Below are positions 62,478 through 64,000 of a stretch of 64,000 bases of DNA, piece by piece. The stretch's first letter is position 1, and every line of letters starts with the position of its first letter. The DNA is taken from contig JAVVPO010000005.1 of the NCBI GenBank assembly GCA_036655715.1, positions 4,866 through 68,865 on the forward strand, in the 5' to 3' direction. The position numbers were made by a program, and so were the translations under genes. The DNA comes from JAVVPO01 sp036655715 (GTDB lineage Bacteria; Bacillota; Clostridia; Lachnospirales; Cellulosilyticaceae). Under the pieces are notes generated by a model, which worked only from the letters and a program-made list of their open reading frames with translations, was not told the origin of the DNA and did not search any database.

Positions 62478-63668
62478 ATGGAAAGAGTAATAGGAACAGT
62501 TGTTAGAGGTCTTCGTGCACCAATCATTCATCAAGGGGATGATATTGCACAGATCGTTATAGATAGTGTTTTAAAAGCATCAGAAGTAGAAGGCTTCACT
62601 ATCGGGGACAAAGATGTTGTAACTGTAACAGAATCTATTGTAGCTCGTGCTCAAGGAAACTACGCACACGTAGATGCCATCGCAAAAGATGTAAGCAACA
62701 AATTCGGTGAAGATACAGTAGGTGTCATCTTCCCAATTCTTAGCCGCAACCGTTTTGCAATTTGTCTTCGTGGTATTGCAAAAGGTGCAAAGAAAGTTGT
62801 TTTAATGCTTAGCTACCCATCTGATGAAGTAGGTAATCACTTAGTTGATATCGATTTACTTGATGAAAAAGGTATTAATCCTTGGACAGATGTTTTAACT
62901 GAAGCGCAGTTCCGTGACTTATTCGGTTACAACAAGCATACTTTCACTGGTGTTGACTACATAGACTATTATAAATCTCTTATTGAAGAATACGGCGTAG
63001 AATGTGAAGTAATCTTCTCAAATAGCCCAAAAACTATTTTAAACTATACAAAAAGCGTATTAACTTGTGATATCCATACAAGATTTAGAACTAAAAGAAT
63101 CCTTACAGCTAACGGAGCTGAAAAAGTATTCGGTCTTGATGATATCTTATGTGAATCAATTGATGGAAGTGGATTCAATGAAGCTTATGGCCTTCTAGGT
63201 TCTAACAAAGCAACTGAAGAAACTATTAAACTCTTCCCACGTAATGGTCAACCTGTCGTAGATACTATCCAAGCTGCTATTAAAGAAAAAACAGGTAAAA
63301 CTGTAGAAGTTATGATTTACGGAGATGGCGCATTCAAAGATCCAGTAGGTAAGATTTGGGAACTTGCTGATCCAGTTGTATCTCCAGCTTATACAGCAGG
63401 TCTTGAAGGTACTCCAAATGAAGTAAAACTTAAATACTTAGCAGATAACAACTTTGCTCACTTAAAGGGCGAAGAACTTAAAGCTGCTATGTGTGAGCAT
63501 ATCAGAAATAAAGATGCTGATTTAACAGGTGCTATGGAGGCTCAAGGTACTACGCCTAGAAGACTTACAGATCTTATCGGTTCTCTATCAGACTTAACTT
63601 CAGGCAGTGGAGATAAAGGAACACCTATCATCTTCATCCAAGGTTACTTCGATAACTATACAAAGTAG
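62478..63668 (+). CDS. Coenzyme F420-0:L-glutamate ligase-like protein (CofE-type)
   Basis: The 396-residue product matches the CofE/FbiB-N ligase family in its N-terminal half: VRGLRAPIIHQGDDIAQIV, DVVTVTESIVARAQGNY (the family's conserved VTESIVARA), and ICLRGIAKGAKKVVLML. The C-terminal half is longer than in archaeal CofE (about 250 residues), with CDIHTRFRTKRILTANGAEK and MIYGDGAFKDPVGKIWELAD. In methanogens CofE adds glutamate to F420-0 with GTP. Many Clostridia that lack F420 carry this longer form, so another substrate is likely. The start ATG follows AAAGGAGAGATTTATA. It is a single gene with a strong terminator, probably controlled by the divergent LysR protein. Confidence 0.88.
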   Translation: MERVIGTVVRGLRAPIIHQGDDIAQIVIDSVLKASEVEGFTIGDKDVVTVTESIVARAQGNYAHVDAIAKDVSNKFGEDTVGVIFPILSRNRFAICLRGIAKGAKKVVLMLSYPSDEVGNHLVDIDLLDEKGINPWTDVLTEAQFRDLFGYNKHTFTGVDYIDYYKSLIEEYGVECEVIFSNSPKTILNYTKSVLTCDIHTRFRTKRILTANGAEKVFGLDDILCESIDGSGFNEAYGLLGSNKATEETIKLFPRNGQPVVDTIQAAIKEKTGKTVEVMIYGDGAFKDPVGKIWELADPVVSPAYTAGLEGTPNEVKLKYLADNNFAHLKGEELKAAMCEHIRNKDADLTGAMEAQGTTPRRLTDLIGSLSDLTSGSGDKGTPIIFIQGYFDNYTK

Positions 63669-63685
63669 TATCCACTTTATCCTAT

Positions 63686-63736
63686 AAAAAAGCTATCACA
63701 CTCATCTTATATATTAAGTCGTGTGATAGCTTTTTT
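63686..63736 (+). terminator. Terminator after the F420-ligase-like gene
   Basis: AAAAAAGCTATCACAC and GTGTGATAGCTTTTTT pair perfectly around a 19-base loop and end in a T-run, just past the stop at 63668. Confidence 0.92.
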
Positions 63737-63916
63737 CTTCTATTCAACCCCGAAATTTTAACCACATCTACCCTCTTCATTTTAGTTAAATCTTACAAAC
63801 TTTTTTAAAAAATACCAAAAACATGCAACAGTTAGGGGGGTATGGGGTATCTACCTATATGAGGGGATAAAATTTAGGAGGCCGGCCAAGGATTTTAAAA
63901 CCTCAAAATAATTACT

Positions 63917-63970
63917 CATGACCTAATAAAAACAGATAATTTCCCCCTTGGTTATTTGTTTTAGGTCATG
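63917..63970. repeat. Long imperfect inverted repeat near the window end
   Basis: CATGACCTAA (63917-63926) is exactly complementary to TTAGGTCATG (63961-63970), and inside it AAACAGATAA pairs with TTATTTGTTT apart from one G-U position, with a small left-side bulge and a TTTCCCCCTTGG-type loop. It has no T-run. No coding frame is supported in 63737-64000, which also holds a GGCCGGCC tract that is GC-rich for this genome. It could be a mobile-element end or a structured leader of a gene beyond the window. Confidence 0.5.
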
Positions 63971-64000
63971 GGTAAAAGAATTTCTAGGGTAAGCTTTTTC

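Noticed and set aside
1..64000. CRISPR arrays, rRNA, tRNA, transposase or prophage genes
   Set aside because: I looked for regularly spaced repeats, RNA gene signatures and integrase or transposase motifs and found none that I could support.

Overview
The window looks like a chromosomal segment of a low-GC Gram-positive anaerobe of the Clostridia, most like a Lachnospiraceae or Cellulosilyticum-type bacterium. The basis is the very AT-rich intergenic DNA, strong GGAGG ribosome binding sites, AddAB in place of RecBCD, HPr kinase, a zinc-type L31 and family-level resemblance; no database search was possible. It is a draft assembly. Two 100-N gaps (21009-21108 and 44596-44695) are each flanked by the same 55 bases on both sides, so they look like contig ends that overlap, and they artificially split kdpA and a nucleoside hydrolase gene. 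Almost all genes are on the minus strand; only two secreted-protein genes, a ribokinase gene and an F420-ligase-like gene are on the plus strand.

Layout from left to right: the start of an oppC gene and oppB (oligopeptide uptake, 1-1121); an addB-ssb-addA recombination cluster (1480-9139) with a small SSB-like gene between the two helicase/nuclease subunits; a uxuA-gntR-uxuB glucuronate-type operon plus a small hypothetical gene (9221-13310), headed by a promoter with a palindromic operator; a complete kdpFABCDE potassium-uptake and sensing operon (13516-21720), including an easily missed 29-residue kdpF; an SH3-NlpC/P60 cell-wall hydrolase; a TIM-barrel sugar isomerase-like protein and a YcxB-like protein; a heterodimeric ABC exporter; glucokinase (ROK), hprK and uvrC.

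The middle holds two secreted plus-strand paralogues, uvrA, a chimeric PHP/GNAT remnant, an AAC(3)-family acetyltransferase, uvrB, and a cysteine-rich cluster (two DUF1540 proteins and a Cys-rich peptide) beside a ZIP metal transporter. Next comes a nucleoside-salvage locus (43100-51853): LacI regulator, BMP-type binding lipoprotein, ABC ATPase, two permeases, nucleoside hydrolase (broken at the gap) and an ADP-ribosylglycohydrolase-family protein, with a divergent ribokinase gene. Related AACGTT operators lie in both divergent promoters, so uptake, cleavage and ribose phosphorylation are probably one regulon.

The right end carries a housekeeping block (prfA, prmC, a DUF1385 protein, rpmE, rho), an orphan acetolactate synthase small subunit, a Lon-type protease with a degenerate P-loop, a large secreted protein of unknown function, and a LysR regulator divergent from an F420-ligase-like gene. 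The final 260 bases hold no recognisable gene but contain a long hairpin. The best candidates for something undescribed are the Cys-rich/ZIP cluster, the paralogous secreted proteins with a hairpin that buries one ribosome binding site, the ssb inside addAB together with an altered AddB P-loop, and the PHP-GNAT chimera.
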